Assembly: GCF_001598255.1 (NCBI RefSeq) | Contig: NZ_BCYP01000020.1 | Location: 62,001-126,000, forward strand | DNA: 64,000 nucleotides | Direction: 5' to 3' | From: Mitsuaria chitosanitabida ATCC BAA-476 = NBRC 102408 | GTDB lineage: Bacteria; Pseudomonadota; Gammaproteobacteria; Burkholderiales; Burkholderiaceae_C | Part shown: one piece after another, positions 41,442 through 50,700 of the stretch | Position numbering within the stretch: the stretch's first letter is position 1 | Layout: every line of letters starts with the position of its first letter | Program-made: the position numbers and the translations under genes | Notes under the pieces: model-generated | The model's input: only the letters and a program-made list of their open reading frames with translations | Databases searched by the model: none | What the model was told of the DNA's origin: nothing

Positions 41442-42629
41442 ATGAAGACCTCCCTCACCGCCCTTGCCCTGGCTCTCGCCGCCGGCGCTGTCCAGGCCCA
41501 GCACGACACGCCCGAGCCGCAGGCCGCGGGCACCGCGGCGCCGGCCCCGGCCGCGCGTCCGGCCCCCACGACGCCGGAACCGCCTTCGGTGGTCCCGCCC
41601 GTGCCCCCCGCCCCGGTCGCTCCGGTGATGCCGGACCTCAGCCCGCTGATCGAGAGCGGCATCGCGGGGCAGATCCTCGGCGCGGAGCGCATCGTGAAGG
41701 GCGCGCCCTACTGCGCGCAGGCGGTGCACGAGACCGTGCAGCCGCTGGCCGACGGCAACCGCATCGTCCATCAGCAGACCAGCCAGCTGTGCCGCGATGG
41801 CGAAGGCCGCACGCGCCAGGAGGTCGAACGCCAGGGCCGCCATGTCGTCTATCTGCGCGATCCGGTCAGCGGCGAGAACTGGCTGCTGGAGCCGGATCGC
41901 AAGACCGCGCGCTACCTGGGCGGCGGCCGGCCCGAGGCCGATGTGCAGCGCGAGCACGCCGAGCGCATGCGCGACTACAACGACAAGATGCGGGACTACA
42001 ACGAGCGCATGCGGGATTACGCCCGCAAGATGCGCGACTGGGCCCGCGAGCATGGCGAGCGCGTGCGCGACGCGCTGGGCAGCGGCGAATCCGCGCCCAA
42101 GGCCGAGACCCCTCGGCCGCCCGCCGTGCCGGCCGCGCCGCGCGCGCCGCAGGCGGTGGTGATCGCGCCGGCCGAGAGCGGCCAGGAGGTGCGCGTGATC
42201 CGCATCGAGACGCCGATCGGGCCGCTCGCACCGATGCCGCCGATTCCGGCCGCGGTCACGATGCGCATGGAGCCGCTCATGGTGATGGGCCAGGACGTCC
42301 GCACGGACAAGCTGCCGCCGCGCGAGATCGAAGGCGTGAAGGTCACCGGATCGCGCAGCACCTCGACCATCCCCGCCGGCAAGATCGGCAACGAGAAGCC
42401 CATCGTGATCGCCCGCGAGGTGTGGACCTCGCCGGAGTTGAAGCTGACGGTGAGCTCGGTGACCAAGGACCCTCGCAGCGGTGACCAGAGCTATCAGCTG
42501 CGCAACATCCGCCGCGCCGAACCCGAGGCCGCGCTGATGCGGGTCCCGGCCGACTTCCAGAAGACCGGCCAGCCCGGTGCCCGCCCGCCACGCGACCGCC
42601 AGGACGGGAAGGACGGCAAGCAGGGCTGA
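41442..42629 (+). CDS. Secreted hypothetical protein with (RDYNxRM) repeats, third gene of ECF operon
   Basis: The 395-residue protein has a Sec signal (MKTSLTALALALAAGAVQAQ), a Pro-rich stretch and a conserved-looking central part (YCAQAVHETVQPLADGNRIV; TSQLCRDGEGRTRQEVE). A helical repeat (RDYNDKM, RDYNERM, RDYARKM, RDWAREH) follows, then a C-terminal block PIVIAREVWTSPELKLTVSS with DPRSGDQSYQLRNI and VPADF. That last pattern occurs in uncharacterised proteins often linked to ECF sigma operons. TGGAGACC gives an RBS. It is likely a periplasmic effector of the sigma factor. Confidence 0.8.
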   Translation: MKTSLTALALALAAGAVQAQHDTPEPQAAGTAAPAPAARPAPTTPEPPSVVPPVPPAPVAPVMPDLSPLIESGIAGQILGAERIVKGAPYCAQAVHETVQPLADGNRIVHQQTSQLCRDGEGRTRQEVERQGRHVVYLRDPVSGENWLLEPDRKTARYLGGGRPEADVQREHAERMRDYNDKMRDYNERMRDYARKMRDWAREHGERVRDALGSGESAPKAETPRPPAVPAAPRAPQAVVIAPAESGQEVRVIRIETPIGPLAPMPPIPAAVTMRMEPLMVMGQDVRTDKLPPREIEGVKVTGSRSTSTIPAGKIGNEKPIVIAREVWTSPELKLTVSSVTKDPRSGDQSYQLRNIRRAEPEAALMRVPADFQKTGQPGARPPRDRQDGKDGKQG

Positions 42630-42672
42630 GGTCCGGATCGGGAGGTCGCCGCTGCGCCGACAATGCCGGCCG

Positions 42673-44991
42673 ATGACGGCGCCTCCCCCTCGATTGATCC
42701 TGCAGACGCTGGGCCGCGGCGACGGCCTGCTCGGCATGCGGCCGCACGGTCAGCTCGGCCCTCGCGGCGACCGCGTGACGCTGCTGCGCCTGGCGCGCTG
42801 GCCCGAGGACGAGGACCGCTCGGCTCAATGGCAGGCCTTGCCGCTGCATCCGGTGGACGTGTCCATGCTGCAGTGGCGCGATGCCTCCTTCGGTCACGGG
42901 CTGTCGCCCTGCTGGACCTTGGAGCAGGAGGATCTGTTCCCCGACTTCACCGCCGATCAGCTGCCGCTGCTGCGCGACACGGGCTGGGAGATCGAGTTCG
43001 CGCCCGGGTTCGCCCATCACAGCGTCGCGATCGACGCCTGGTCGCTGGAAGTGCAGCCGGAGGACGGCGCCGAGGCCGGCCCCGATCCGGGTCTGGGCGG
43101 CTCGTCGGAACGCATCCCCACGCTGGGCCTGTCGCGCCGCAAGGGATCCTGGCTGCTGAGCCTGGGGGTGACGGTGCAGGGGCAGCGGGTCGACCTCGCG
43201 CCCATGATCTGGGACCTGCTGCGCAAGGACCGCCGCTGGCTGTACGCCGACGCCATCTCCCACATCGACGATGACGCCGTCGTCGGCCTGAAGGCGCCGG
43301 GGGGACGCCGGCTCCACACGACGGCGGCACCGCTGAAGCGGCTGATGCTCAACCTGCTGGAGATCCTCGTGGTGCAGCGCACGCGCCGCGGGCCGATCAA
43401 GCTGACCTCGTGGGAAGCGGCGCGGCTGTCGGCGCTCGACGTGCCGGACAGCCGCTGGCAGGTCTACGGCGCGCCCGAGCTGCGCACGATGTGGGAGCGG
43501 CTGCGCCGCGCGGGTCCGCCCGAGGTCGACGCGCAGCCGGACGGCCTGGGCATCACGCTGCGTCCCTATCAGCTGCAGGGCGTGGGCTGGCTGCAGTACC
43601 TGGCGCGGCAGGAGCTCGGCGGCATCCTGGCCGACGACATGGGGCTGGGCAAGACGGCGCAGGCGCTGGCGCATCTCTGGGTCGAGAAGCAGGCCGGGCG
43701 GCTGGGCAAGCCGGCCCTGGTCGTCGCGCCGACCTCGCTGATCTTCAACTGGACGAACGAGGCCCGGCGCGTCGCGCCCGGACTCCGGGTGGCCGCGCTC
43801 AGCGATCCGGCGGAACGTGGCGAGGTCCTGGGGCAGCTCGGCGAGATCGACCTGCTGCTGTGCAGCTACGGCCTGGTCTGGCGCGAGCTGCGGGCGCTCA
43901 CCAAGGCCGAGTTCTCGGTGCTGGTCGTCGACGAGGCGCAGGCGGTCAAGAACCCGCGCTCACGCGCCGCTCGGGCGCTGCGCCGCCTGCGGGCCGGTCA
44001 GCGGATGGTGCTCACCGGCACGCCGCTCGAGAACCATCTCGGGGAGCTGTGGACCCAGTTCGACTTCCTGATGCCGGGCTACCTGGGCGACAGCCGGGCC
44101 TTCGCCCGCCACTGGCGCAAGCCCATCGAGCAGAACGGCAGCGCCGAACGCGCCCGGGAACTGGCCTCGCGCGTGCGGCCGTTCATCCTGCGGCGGCTGA
44201 AGGAGCAAGTGGCGGCGGATCTCCCTCCGATGACGGTGCTCACCCAGCGCATTCCCCTGCAAGGGCGACAGCGTCAGCTGTACGAGAGCGTGCGCATCGG
44301 CGCCGACCACCTGGTACGGCGACTGTTGAAGGAATCCAAGGAGTTCGGGGACGGGATCATGTCCGTGCTGGACGCCATGCTGAAGCTGCGCCAGGTCTGC
44401 GGCGATCCGCGGCTGGTGCCGGGCATCGAGATTCCGCACGGGATGGAGTCGGCCAAGCTGGACTGGCTGAGGGAGAAGGTACCGGAGCTGATCGCCCAGG
44501 GCCGGCGCATCCTGGTGTTCTCGCAGTTCACCGGGATGCTGGCGCTGATCGAGGACGCCATGACCGCGGCGCGCGTGCCGCTGCTGAAGCTGACGGGGGA
44601 GACGCCCGAGGCGCGGCGAGGGGAGGTGGTGGGGCGCTTCCAGGCGGAGGAAGTGCCGCTGATGCTGGTCAGCCTGAAGGCTGGCGGGGTGGGGCTGACG
44701 CTGACCGCCGCCGACACTGTCATCCTGGTCGATCCCTGGTGGAACCCGGCGGTCGACGCTCAGGCCCAGGCGCGGGCGCACCGCATCGGGCAATCTCGGC
44801 CGGTGTTCGTTCACCAGCTGGTGATCGAGGGCAGCATCGAGGAACGGATGCTGGAGCTCCAGGCCCGCAAGCGGGCGCTGGCCGACGGCCTGCTGGGCCG
44901 GGACGGCGGGGAACGTCTGGAGAAATTCAGCGCCGCTGAGATCGAGCGGCTGCTGGCGCCACTTCAGCCGTCGGTGGACGAGGACGACTGA
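42673..44991 (+). CDS. SNF2-family DNA-dependent ATPase / helicase
   Basis: The 772-residue protein has an N-terminal region of about 295 residues with no domain I recognise, then a SNF2 ATPase. Motifs are Walker A DDMGLGKTAQ, LVVDEAQAVKNP (DEAQ box), LTGTPLENHLGELW, and in the helicase C domain LVSLKAGGVGLTLTAADTVI with HRIGQSRPV. Prokaryotic SNF2 proteins of this type (HepA/RapA-like) act on DNA or RNA polymerase; a specific role is unknown. It starts 43 bases after the ECF operon gene and could be read through from it. The start MTAPPPRLI fits. Confidence 0.93.
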   Translation: MTAPPPRLILQTLGRGDGLLGMRPHGQLGPRGDRVTLLRLARWPEDEDRSAQWQALPLHPVDVSMLQWRDASFGHGLSPCWTLEQEDLFPDFTADQLPLLRDTGWEIEFAPGFAHHSVAIDAWSLEVQPEDGAEAGPDPGLGGSSERIPTLGLSRRKGSWLLSLGVTVQGQRVDLAPMIWDLLRKDRRWLYADAISHIDDDAVVGLKAPGGRRLHTTAAPLKRLMLNLLEILVVQRTRRGPIKLTSWEAARLSALDVPDSRWQVYGAPELRTMWERLRRAGPPEVDAQPDGLGITLRPYQLQGVGWLQYLARQELGGILADDMGLGKTAQALAHLWVEKQAGRLGKPALVVAPTSLIFNWTNEARRVAPGLRVAALSDPAERGEVLGQLGEIDLLLCSYGLVWRELRALTKAEFSVLVVDEAQAVKNPRSRAARALRRLRAGQRMVLTGTPLENHLGELWTQFDFLMPGYLGDSRAFARHWRKPIEQNGSAERARELASRVRPFILRRLKEQVAADLPPMTVLTQRIPLQGRQRQLYESVRIGADHLVRRLLKESKEFGDGIMSVLDAMLKLRQVCGDPRLVPGIEIPHGMESAKLDWLREKVPELIAQGRRILVFSQFTGMLALIEDAMTAARVPLLKLTGETPEARRGEVVGRFQAEEVPLMLVSLKAGGVGLTLTAADTVILVDPWWNPAVDAQAQARAHRIGQSRPVFVHQLVIEGSIEERMLELQARKRALADGLLGRDGGERLEKFSAAEIERLLAPLQPSVDEDD

Positions 44992-45048
44992 GCGGCGGGG
45001 GCTGGCAGGGCCGGGACACGTCCGGGACGGTGGCCCTGCCGGGGGCGA

Positions 45049-45207
45049 TCAGCGCTTGCGGTCGAAGCGCAGGGCGCGGGCGACGCTGCGGCGGTCGCAG
45101 CCCAGGGAGGCGACTTCGAAGGCCTCGTGCTTGCGGCCCTTGTCGCTCAGCAGCTCCTGCGGCAGGCGACGCGGTTGGGATTCGGTGCGGGACTGGGACT
45201 TCATCAT
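45049..45207 (-). CDS. Small basic protein of unknown function
   Basis: The 52-residue, very basic product reads MMKSQSRTESQPRRLPQELL and continues to ARALRFDRKR. AAAGG lies 9 bases before the first of two ATGs. It could be a short DNA- or RNA-binding protein; no family is recognised. It sits on the minus strand in a 480-base gap between two plus-strand genes, apparently on its own promoter. Confidence 0.45.
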   Translation of the reverse strand: MMKSQSRTESQPRRLPQELLSDKGRKHEAFEVASLGCDRRSVARALRFDRKR

Positions 45208-45472
45208 GGTCGTGGACCTTTGGGTTCCAAGCGGGGGGATGACCGCTTTGTGGCAGCTAACGCGAGTCATCCGGCGCGCGTTGACAGCGTCATCACAAAT
45301 GTGAACAAAGCTGGCGCATCGATACATCCGCGTGCCCCGGATCGCCCATCACCGCACCACGATGGTGCAATCCAACGCTCCGAGGGATTCCCGGCCCCTC
45401 GTCGCGGGGCTGCAACGGGCCTTTGACCGACCACCCGTCCGGCGGCGGGCTTTCTCGCTAAGCTCGCGCCCC

Positions 45473-45859
45473 ATGTCCACCGCTTCTCCCGCCGTTTCCC
45501 AAGACGACCTGCTGGTCGCCTGCCTGTGCGCCGACTGGTGCCGGGTGTGCGACAGCTACCGCGACGACTTCGCTGCGCTGCGCCAGCAGCACCCAGGCGT
45601 GCGCTTCGTCTGGGTGGACATCGAGGATGACTCCGAGCTCGTGGATGACCTGGAGGTCGAGACCTTCCCCACCCTGCTGATCGGTCGCGGCGAGCAGCTG
45701 TGCTTCGTCGGGCCGGTCCTGCCCCAGCCGGCAGCCGCCCAGCGCCTGATCCAGGCGGCGGAGGAGAACCCCACCATGTCCGCCGCCAGCCCGACCGCGC
45801 CCGCTGGCACCACGGCCGCCGCCCAGGCGCTGCTGTCGCGTCTGCGACAGTCCTGCTGA
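45473..45859 (+). CDS. Thioredoxin-like protein with WCRVC active site
   Basis: The 128-residue protein has a thioredoxin fold: the catalytic-like DWCRVC (Cys23/Cys26), FVWVDIEDDSELVDDLEVETFPTLLI, in which the cis-Pro context TFPT is kept, then a helix and an Ala-rich tail (to residue 128). CRVC differs from the classical CGPC, so redox potential may differ. No signal peptide is visible, so it is cytoplasmic. It is 141 bases upstream of an aminopeptidase gene. Confidence 0.85.
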   Translation: MSTASPAVSQDDLLVACLCADWCRVCDSYRDDFAALRQQHPGVRFVWVDIEDDSELVDDLEVETFPTLLIGRGEQLCFVGPVLPQPAAAQRLIQAAEENPTMSAASPTAPAGTTAAAQALLSRLRQSC

Positions 45860-46000
45860 AGCCTCCGGGACGCAGCCGCCTCCCGCACCGTCGGCCCCGC
45901 CATCCGTCTTTCCCGATCCGTCAGGGGCGGGCGCTCAAGCGAGAATGCGTCACCGCCAACACATTGCCGGTCTGCGCGATCCGCGGCCGACCGCTGTCCG

Positions 46001-47377
46001 ATGAACGTCCAATTCAAGAATTCGGTGGCCCGAGCCACGCCCATCCTGGCGCTGGACCGCGCCTCGTACCAGGCCCTGGCCGCCAAGCTCCCCAAGCGCA
46101 CCCAGCAATGGCTGGCGACGCTGGGCTTCTCCGCCGCGCCGGACACCTTCGCCCTGGTGCCGGGCGAGGACGGCAAGCTGGCGCAAGTGTTCGCCGGCGT
46201 CGCCCACGCCGCTCATCCCTTCGCGCTGTCGGCGCTGCCGCTGGCCCTGCCGGAAGGCGACTACACGCTGTCTCCCGAGGGCCTGCCGCTCCAGGATGAA
46301 GCCGCCGCCCTGTCCTGGGAGCTGGGCTGCTACCAGTTCGACCTGTACAAGCCGCGCAAGCGCCAGCCGGCTCAACTGCTGATCAAGAGCAGCGCCGACG
46401 GCCAACGCGGCCTGGCCATCGCGACCGCGATGACCGCCGTCCGCGACCTGGTCAACACGCCGGCCGAGCACATGGGCCCCGAGGAGCTGTCCAAGGCCGC
46501 CGCCGTGGTCGGCAAGCAGCACGGCGCGAAGTTCAAGGAGATCGTCGGCGACGACCTGCTGAAGAAGAACTTCCCCGCCATCCACGCCGTCGGCCGCGCC
46601 AGCACCCGCGCCCCGCGCCTGATCGAGCTGAACTGGGGCAGCGACAAGCATCCGCGCCTGACCCTGGTCGGCAAGGGCGTGTGCTTCGACACCGGCGGTC
46701 TGGACATCAAGCCGGCCGACGGCATGCGCCAGATGAAGAAGGACATGGGCGGCGCCGCCAACGCGCTGGGCCTGGCCACGCTGATCATGGCGCTGAAGCT
46801 GCCCGTGCGCCTGCAGGTGCTGATCCCGGCCGTCGAGAACTCGATCGCCGGCAACGCCTACCGTCCGGGCGACGTGGTGAAGACCCGCGCCGGCCTGCAC
46901 ATCGAGATCGGCAACACGGACGCCGAAGGTCGCGTGATCCTGTGCGACGCGCTGGCCTACGCCACCGAGTCCAAGCCCGAGCTGATCATCGACCTGGCCA
47001 CGCTGACCGGCGCTGCCCGCATCGCGCTGGGCGCGCAACTGCCGGCGCTGTTCGCCAAGCACATGGACACCGCGCGTGACCTGGTCGACCTGGGCCTGAA
47101 GCTGGACGATCCGCTGTGGCACATGCCGCTGTGGGCGCCCTACAAGGAAGGCATCACCTCCAGCATCGCCGACATCGTGAACACCGGCCGCAACGCGCTG
47201 GGCGGCGCGATCAACGCGGCGCTGTTCCTCGAGGCCTTCATCCCGGCCGAGCAGGACTGGCTGCACGTGGACCTGTTCGCGTGGAACGACATCTCGCGCC
47301 CCGGCCGCCCGATCGGTGGCGAGGCCCAGACCATCCGCACGCTGCTGGCCTACATCGAAGAGCGCTTCGCCGCCTGA
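46001..47377 (+). CDS. Leucyl aminopeptidase family (M17) protein
   Basis: This cytoplasmic metallo-aminopeptidase removes N-terminal amino acids. The 458-residue protein has the C-terminal M17 catalytic domain: GKGVCFDTGG (metal-binding Lys/Asp), KKDMGGAANALG and the signature NTDAEGRVIL (Asp and Glu ligands, Arg). The N-terminal domain is shorter than in PepA, so it is closer to the PepB-like branch. The ATG follows the previous stop by about 140 bases. A terminator shared with the convergent GMC gene follows. Confidence 0.93.
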   Translation: MNVQFKNSVARATPILALDRASYQALAAKLPKRTQQWLATLGFSAAPDTFALVPGEDGKLAQVFAGVAHAAHPFALSALPLALPEGDYTLSPEGLPLQDEAAALSWELGCYQFDLYKPRKRQPAQLLIKSSADGQRGLAIATAMTAVRDLVNTPAEHMGPEELSKAAAVVGKQHGAKFKEIVGDDLLKKNFPAIHAVGRASTRAPRLIELNWGSDKHPRLTLVGKGVCFDTGGLDIKPADGMRQMKKDMGGAANALGLATLIMALKLPVRLQVLIPAVENSIAGNAYRPGDVVKTRAGLHIEIGNTDAEGRVILCDALAYATESKPELIIDLATLTGAARIALGAQLPALFAKHMDTARDLVDLGLKLDDPLWHMPLWAPYKEGITSSIADIVNTGRNALGGAINAALFLEAFIPAEQDWLHVDLFAWNDISRPGRPIGGEAQTIRTLLAYIEERFAA

Positions 47378-47436
47378 TCGAGCTCCCCGCGCGGCCCGAT
47401 GCCGATCGGCATGCGCCGCCGGGGACCCCGGCCCGA

Positions 47437-47469
47437 AAGCCCGCCCGCGTCACGCCGGCGGGCTTTTCA
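47437..47469. terminator. Intrinsic terminator between aminopeptidase and GMC genes
   Basis: AAGCCCGCC (47437-47445) pairs with GGCGGGCTT (47457-47465) and is followed on the plus strand by TTTTCAC. It serves the aminopeptidase gene; the reverse strand also has an A/T flank and may serve the convergent gene, whose stop lies within the hairpin tail. Confidence 0.8.
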
Positions 47470-49128
47470 CTTTCCGGCGACCAGCCATTGCGCGGCGCGC
47501 TCCGCGATCATCAGGGTCGGCGAGTTGGTGTTGCCGCTGGTGATCGTGGGCATCACGCTCGCGTCGATCACGCGCAGGCCGTCGACCCCGCGTACCCGCA
47601 GCCGGCTGTCGACGACCGCCAACGGGTCGTCATCCCGGCCCATGCGGCAGGTGCCGACGGGATGGAAGATGGTCGTGGCGATGTCACCCGCCAGCCGCGC
47701 GAGCTCCTCGTCCGTCTGGAACTGGACGCCGGGCTTGTATTCCGTCGGGCGATAGCGCGCCAGCGCGGGCTGCTCGACGATGCGCCGCGTCAAGCGCAGG
47801 CTGCGCGCGGCGATCTCGCGATCGGCCTCGGTGCTCAGGTAGTTGGGCGCGATCAGCGGCGCGTCGGCCGCGTCGGCGCTGCGGATCGTCACCGATCCGC
47901 GGCTGGTCGGGTTCAGATTGCAGACGCTCGCGGTGAATGCGTTGAAGCCATGCAGCGGCTCGCCGAAGGCCTCCAGCGACAAGGGCTGCACGTGGTACTG
48001 CAGGTCGGGCCAGGCCTTGTCCGGACCGCTGCGCGCGAAGGCGCCCAGTTGCGACGGCGCCATGCTCATCGGCCCGGTGCGACGCAACGCGTACTCCAGC
48101 CCGATGCGCGCCTTGCCCATCCAGTGGGAAGCCAGCGTGTTCAGCGTGGTCACCCCGTCGACCTGGAAGACCGCCCGGATCTGCAGGTGATCCTGCAGGT
48201 TGCCGCCGACACCGGGCAGATCCTTCACGACCTCGATGCCATGCTGCTTCAGCAGCGCCGCCGGGCCGATGCCCGACAGCTGCAGCAGTTGCGGCGAGCC
48301 GATCGCGCCGGCCGCCAGCAAGACCTGACCCCCAGGCGCCAGCCGTGCTTCCTCCAGTCCCTGCGGCGTGCGCACCTGCACGCCGTCGCAGCGCGTGGCG
48401 CCATCCACGTTCTCGAAGAGCAGCCGCTGCGCGTGAGCACCGGTCCACATCTCGAAGTTCATCCGCTTGTAGCAGGCCGGTCTCAGGAAGGCCTTGGCCG
48501 TGTTCCAGCGCCAGCCGGCGCGCTGATTGACCTCGAAGTAGCCGACGCCCTCGTTGTTGCCGCCATTGAAATCGGGCGTCGCCGGAATGCCGGCCTGCTG
48601 GGCCGCCTCGGCGAAGGCGTCCAGCACCGCCCAGCGCAGCCGCTGCTTCTCCACGCGCCATTCGCCGCCATGGCCGTGCATCACGGCGTCGAAGCCGGGC
48701 GGGCGCTCCGTGCCGGCGTCCAGCCGCCAATGGTCCTCGTGCTGACGGAAGAAGGGCAGCACCGCGTCCCAGCGCCAGGCCTCGTCGCCGGTGGCGGCGG
48801 CCCAGGCGTCGTAATCGCGCGTCTGGCCGCGCATGTAGATCATGCCGTTGATGCTGGAACACCCGCCCAGCACCTTGCCGCGCGGGTAGCGCAGGCTGCG
48901 CCCGTTCAGGCCCGCGTCGGGCTCGGTCTTGAACAGCCAGTCGGTGCGTGGATTGCCGATGCAATACAGATAGCCGACGGGAATGTGGATCCAGTGATAG
49001 TCGTCGCGGCCTCCGGCCTCCAGCAGCAGCACCCGCTTGTCGGGGTCCGCGCTGAGCCGGTTGGCCAGCAGGCAGCCGGCCGTGCCGGCGCCCACGATGA
49101 TGAAGTCGAACCGGTTGTCTCCGCGCAT
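47467..49128 (-). CDS. GMC-family FAD-dependent oxidoreductase (choline/alcohol dehydrogenase-like)
   Basis: The 553-residue flavoprotein oxidises an alcohol. It has the FAD-binding start FDFIIVGAGTAGCLLANRLS, GGCSSINGMIYMRG, LLAAGAIGSPQLLQLSGIGP (GMC signature 2) and the C-terminal HPVGTCRMG with GNTNSPTLMIAERAA, which carry the catalytic His and Asn. The closest familiar relatives are AlkJ and BetA; no betB-like gene is adjacent, so the choline assignment is weak. It has no signal peptide. Confidence 0.92.
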   Translation of the reverse strand: MRGDNRFDFIIVGAGTAGCLLANRLSADPDKRVLLLEAGGRDDYHWIHIPVGYLYCIGNPRTDWLFKTEPDAGLNGRSLRYPRGKVLGGCSSINGMIYMRGQTRDYDAWAAATGDEAWRWDAVLPFFRQHEDHWRLDAGTERPPGFDAVMHGHGGEWRVEKQRLRWAVLDAFAEAAQQAGIPATPDFNGGNNEGVGYFEVNQRAGWRWNTAKAFLRPACYKRMNFEMWTGAHAQRLLFENVDGATRCDGVQVRTPQGLEEARLAPGGQVLLAAGAIGSPQLLQLSGIGPAALLKQHGIEVVKDLPGVGGNLQDHLQIRAVFQVDGVTTLNTLASHWMGKARIGLEYALRRTGPMSMAPSQLGAFARSGPDKAWPDLQYHVQPLSLEAFGEPLHGFNAFTASVCNLNPTSRGSVTIRSADAADAPLIAPNYLSTEADREIAARSLRLTRRIVEQPALARYRPTEYKPGVQFQTDEELARLAGDIATTIFHPVGTCRMGRDDDPLAVVDSRLRVRGVDGLRVIDASVMPTITSGNTNSPTLMIAERAAQWLVAGK

Positions 49129-49232
49129 GGGTCTCTTGTCGTGAGGGGTCTGTGCGGTCGCCCGCGTGGACCCATGCTGACCGAGCCGGACGCCGTGGAC
49201 AACCGCGTTCTCACCAACTTGCCATCGGGTTC

Positions 49233-50627
49233 TCAGTCGGGGCGTGCGGTCGCGTCCAGCATGCGCCCGCCCAGTCCCAGCCGGTACCAGTCGAAGCGGC
49301 GCGTCAGCGTCATCACCGCCGCGAGGACCGCGAACAGCAGCAGGGCACCGACCAGCAGCGCGGCCTTCTCCAGATTGAGCAGCACGAAGAGCGCGCCGTA
49401 GAGCGTTCCCACCAGCGCGCCGAATCCAAGACCGCGTCGCGCCGAACCCAGCATCGCGCCGCCATAGAAGACCAGCAGGCCCACCACGGCGCTCGCGGCG
49501 ATCCCGTACGACAGCGGGAAGCTCAGGTGCTCCGACAGGCTCAGCAGCAGCAGGAAGAACAGCGTCATCGCCAGACCGACCAGCAGGTACTGCACCGGAT
49601 GGACGCGACGGCCGGCCAGCAGCTCCAGCAGGCCGACGCTGACGAAGGTCAGCACGATGAAGAGCAGGCCGTACTTGATGGCGCGGTCGCTCATCACATA
49701 CGGATTGACCGGGTCGACCATGGAGAAGGCCAGCGTGTCGGTGATGCGCGCGCCGGCGTTGTCGCCGCGGGCCGGCACGGCGTAGTCGACAAGCTCGGCG
49801 TCACGATCGACGGTGGGCAGGGCGCGGCCGGCGGCGACATCGCGCAGCGCGGTGGTGGCCAGCTCGGTCACCAGCCAGCTGGCCTCGAAGCCGTCCGGCC
49901 GCACCTCGCTGGTCGCGGGCAGGAAGCGACCGCCGAAGCTGGGATGCGGCCAGTCCGAGCGCAGCTTCACCTGCGTCGACGAGGCGGCCGGAACGACGCC
50001 GAAGTCCGTCATGCCGACCAGATCGATGTTCACCGACAGCGTCAGCGGCTGGTCCAGGGCCAGGCCCTTCAGATCGGCATGCAGCCCGCGCGGATAGCTG
50101 TCGTTGAGCGTGCCGGGCGCGACGACCAGCGGCGTGTCGCCGCGCTTCACCGACACGGCGCGCAGCCCGCGGGAATCGCTGACCGCGACCATCATGTGCG
50201 GCTCGTCGCAGCGCAGCGCGCCGTTGCGCTCCGCCTTGGGCGTGAGCGCCGCGAGCGAGGACCACTGCGCGTGCAGGGCGACCTTGCCGGCATAGGCGTT
50301 GATCTTGAACAGGCCGCGGTAGCGCGGCTCCTGGGCCAGCGCGCCGTCGATCGACAACTCCGTCGGCATCGCCGACAGCACGAAGTCGCGGCGCTGCGGC
50401 GTCAGGGTGAGGTCCTTGTCCAGCGCCTTCCATTCCTCGGTGCACTGGCGCTGCACGATCGGCCCCAGCAGCACCTGAGGTCCGGCCTGCGCGGCGGCCA
50501 CCCCCGCCTCGGCGCCGCGTTGCCGCTCCTGCCGCTCGCTCACCAGCCAGCCGATCCGCGTCAGCACGATCAGCAACAACACCGTCACGCCGGTCAGGAT
50601 GACCAGCTTCCACGTCAGCGCCTTCAT
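49233..50627 (-). CDS. creD: Cell envelope integrity protein CreD
   Basis: The 464-residue inner-membrane protein starts MKALTWKLVILTGVTVLLLIVL (TM1) and has a large periplasmic domain (about 35-310), ending with a cluster of hydrophobic segments (from about 325; YGLLFIVLTFVSVGLLELLAGRRVHPVQYLLVGLAMTLFFLLLLSLSEHL, a CreD hallmark). CreD is induced by CreBC in E. coli and affects envelope stress and colicin E2 tolerance. It is downstream of creC, 73 bases away, on the same strand. Confidence 0.93.
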   Translation of the reverse strand: MKALTWKLVILTGVTVLLLIVLTRIGWLVSERQERQRGAEAGVAAAQAGPQVLLGPIVQRQCTEEWKALDKDLTLTPQRRDFVLSAMPTELSIDGALAQEPRYRGLFKINAYAGKVALHAQWSSLAALTPKAERNGALRCDEPHMMVAVSDSRGLRAVSVKRGDTPLVVAPGTLNDSYPRGLHADLKGLALDQPLTLSVNIDLVGMTDFGVVPAASSTQVKLRSDWPHPSFGGRFLPATSEVRPDGFEASWLVTELATTALRDVAAGRALPTVDRDAELVDYAVPARGDNAGARITDTLAFSMVDPVNPYVMSDRAIKYGLLFIVLTFVSVGLLELLAGRRVHPVQYLLVGLAMTLFFLLLLSLSEHLSFPLSYGIAASAVVGLLVFYGGAMLGSARRGLGFGALVGTLYGALFVLLNLEKAALLVGALLLFAVLAAVMTLTRRFDWYRLGLGGRMLDATARPD

Positions 50628-50700
50628 GTCGTCCCTCTCCTCGCCCTCTGGCACATGCCGGGCCCCTGGGAAGGCGCCAGTCTCGAAGGCGACGGTGAGC

